This document shows, piece after piece, positions 4,526-5,228 of a stretch of DNA of 5,228 nt. The first letter of the stretch is position 1, and every line of letters begins with the position of its first letter. The notes beneath the pieces were generated by a model. That model had not been told where the DNA came from, did no database searches, and saw nothing but the letters and a program-made list of their open reading frames with translations. The translations under genes and the position numbers were made by a program. The DNA comes from Actinomycetota bacterium (GTDB lineage: Bacteria; Actinomycetota; Thermoleophilia; Gaiellales; Gaiellaceae): assembly GCA_005884155.1 (NCBI GenBank), contig VAXD01000017.1:1-5228 (forward strand). Direction: 5' to 3'.

Positions 4526-5128
4526 CTACTTCGGAGTCGCGTCCGCGTGGACCGCGTTCTGGGCCTTCTCCGCCTGCTCCTCGTGCCGGCCCTCGCAGAA
4601 CTCTTCGACGATCTTCTCGTTGAACGCAGGGAGGTCGTCCGGTTTCCGGCTCGTGACGAGACCCTGGTCGACCACGACCTCCTTGTCGACCCACTCGCCC
4701 CCGGCGTTGCGGATGTCGGTCTGGAGACTCGGCCACGACGTGACCTTGCGGCCGCGCACCACGCCGGCCTCGACCAGCATCCACGGGCCGTGGCAGATGA
4801 CGCCGACCGGCTTGCCCTGCTCGAAGAAGTCACGCACGAAGGCGACGGCGTTCTCGTCCGTGCGCATCGTGTCCGGGTTCCCGACCCCGCCCGGGATCAC
4901 GAGCGCGTCGTAGTCGGATGCGCTCGCCTCCTCGACGACACGGTCGACGCCGAACATGTCGCCCTTGTCGTAGTGGTTGAACCCCTGGATCTTTCCCTCC
5001 TCGAGCGAGACGAGCTCGACCTTGGCGCCCTCGTCGCGGACTGCCTTCCACGGCTCGGTCAACTCGACCTGCTCGACCATGTCGGTCGCGAGAAATGCGA
5101 TTCGCTTGCCCTCAAGCTTCTTGGACAC
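4526..5128 (-). CDS. DJ-1/PfpI family protein (type 1 glutamine amidotransferase-like)
   Basis: A 200-aa cytoplasmic protein of the DJ-1/PfpI superfamily. The nucleophile elbow is Cys112-His113 in VGVICHGPWML, and the supporting Glu is in DMVEQVELTEP (Glu19 by position). VIPGGVGNPD (77-86) and TSWPSLQTDIRNAGGEWVD, with VVVDQGLVTSRKPDDLPAF near the end, match the PfpI/YhbO-like branch. Family members have been reported as proteases, glyoxalases or deglycases and stress-protection proteins, and the real substrate is often disputed; here it stays open. Start: an upstream ATG (5185) is in frame, but the extra 19 residues are Arg-rich and overlap another reading frame. GTG 5128 has GGAGGGAG 5 nt upstream and gives the family's usual N-terminus (SKKLEGKRIAFLAT). 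The C-terminal tail (HEEQAEKAQNAVHADATPK) is a short, Ala-rich extension. It follows a small reading frame by 28 nt. Confidence 0.93.
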   Translation of the reverse strand: MSKKLEGKRIAFLATDMVEQVELTEPWKAVRDEGAKVELVSLEEGKIQGFNHYDKGDMFGVDRVVEEASASDYDALVIPGGVGNPDTMRTDENAVAFVRDFFEQGKPVGVICHGPWMLVEAGVVRGRKVTSWPSLQTDIRNAGGEWVDKEVVVDQGLVTSRKPDDLPAFNEKIVEEFCEGRHEEQAEKAQNAVHADATPK

Positions 5129-5133
5129 GTCAG

Positions 5134-5141
5134 CTCCCTCC
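5134..5141 (-). promoter_or_regulatory. Ribosome binding site of the PfpI-family gene
   Basis: GGAGGGAG on the minus strand, 5 nt before GTG 5128. It fixes the GTG start and excludes the longer ATG 5185 form. Confidence 0.75.
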
Positions 5142-5156
5142 GTTGTCTCGATCCTT

Positions 5157-5228
5157 TTACGGGCCCGGCGGAGGCGGCGGCTCATCCTCGAAGTAGGTCG
5201 TCGTCCGGCGACGCGTGTACGGCATCGA
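5157..5228 (-). CDS. Partial or tiny Pro-rich reading frame at the window edge
   Basis: On the minus strand the frame is open from the right edge to TAA (5157-5159). It contains ATG 5225 and would encode MPYTRRRTTTYFEDEPPPPP followed by Gly-Pro: a basic start, an aromatic/acidic middle and a proline run. Third codon positions are mostly G or C, as in neighbouring genes. It ends 28 nt before GTG 5128 of the PfpI gene, leaving room for that gene's ribosome binding site, so the two could share a transcript. It could be a complete 22-aa protein or the C-terminus of a longer one; the window cannot decide. Confidence 0.4.
   Translation of the reverse strand, partial: SMPYTRRRTTTYFEDEPPPPPGP

Noticed and set aside
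4035..4913. Plus-strand 292-codon frame overlapping the secreted protein and PfpI genes
   Set aside because: Ser/Arg/Thr-rich out-of-frame reading that passes through the terminator hairpin and antisense to PfpI.
5129..5185. ATG 5185 start for the PfpI-family gene
   Set aside because: The added Arg-rich residues lack family similarity, and GTG 5128 has a much better ribosome binding site.

Overview
The window is high-GC DNA whose coding looks actinobacterial. The trigger factor, the bicupin and the small proteins remind me of Thermoleophilia (Gaiellales/Solirubrobacterales), but that placement is an inference from protein character and no search was run. None of the three tRNA genes encodes the 3' CCA.

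Left part (about 1-3066), all on the minus strand. Read in the direction of transcription it contains tRNA-Leu(UAG), a two-domain cupin protein, trigger factor (tig) and the Clp protease subunit ClpP. Spacing is tight: 17 nt from tRNA-Leu to the cupin start, 33 nt from cupin to tig, and a 4-nt ATGA overlap between tig and clpP. Trigger factor catches nascent chains at the ribosome exit and ClpP degrades proteins, so tig-clpP is a protein quality-control unit. A ClpX or second ClpP gene, if present, would lie beyond the left edge.

Middle (3067-3943), plus strand. Two very small genes encode a 51-aa Glu-rich acidic protein and a 65-aa helical protein. They are followed by tRNA-His(GUG), a gene-free GC-rich spacer with several hairpins, and tRNA-Arg(UCG).

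Right part (3944-5228). A plus-strand gene with a strong ribosome binding site encodes a secreted 172-aa protein built from three repeats of about 40 residues, each with two cysteines. A strong hairpin terminator separates it from a convergent minus-strand DJ-1/PfpI family gene. Just upstream of that gene is the 3' end, or the whole, of a tiny Pro-rich reading frame that runs to the window edge.

Most of the window is housekeeping. The least explained items are the triple-repeat secreted protein, the two tiny proteins, the tRNA-cupin junction, and the altered PPIase domain and Trp-Thr-Pro tail of the trigger factor. I see no sign of a phage, CRISPR array, insertion sequence or defence system.
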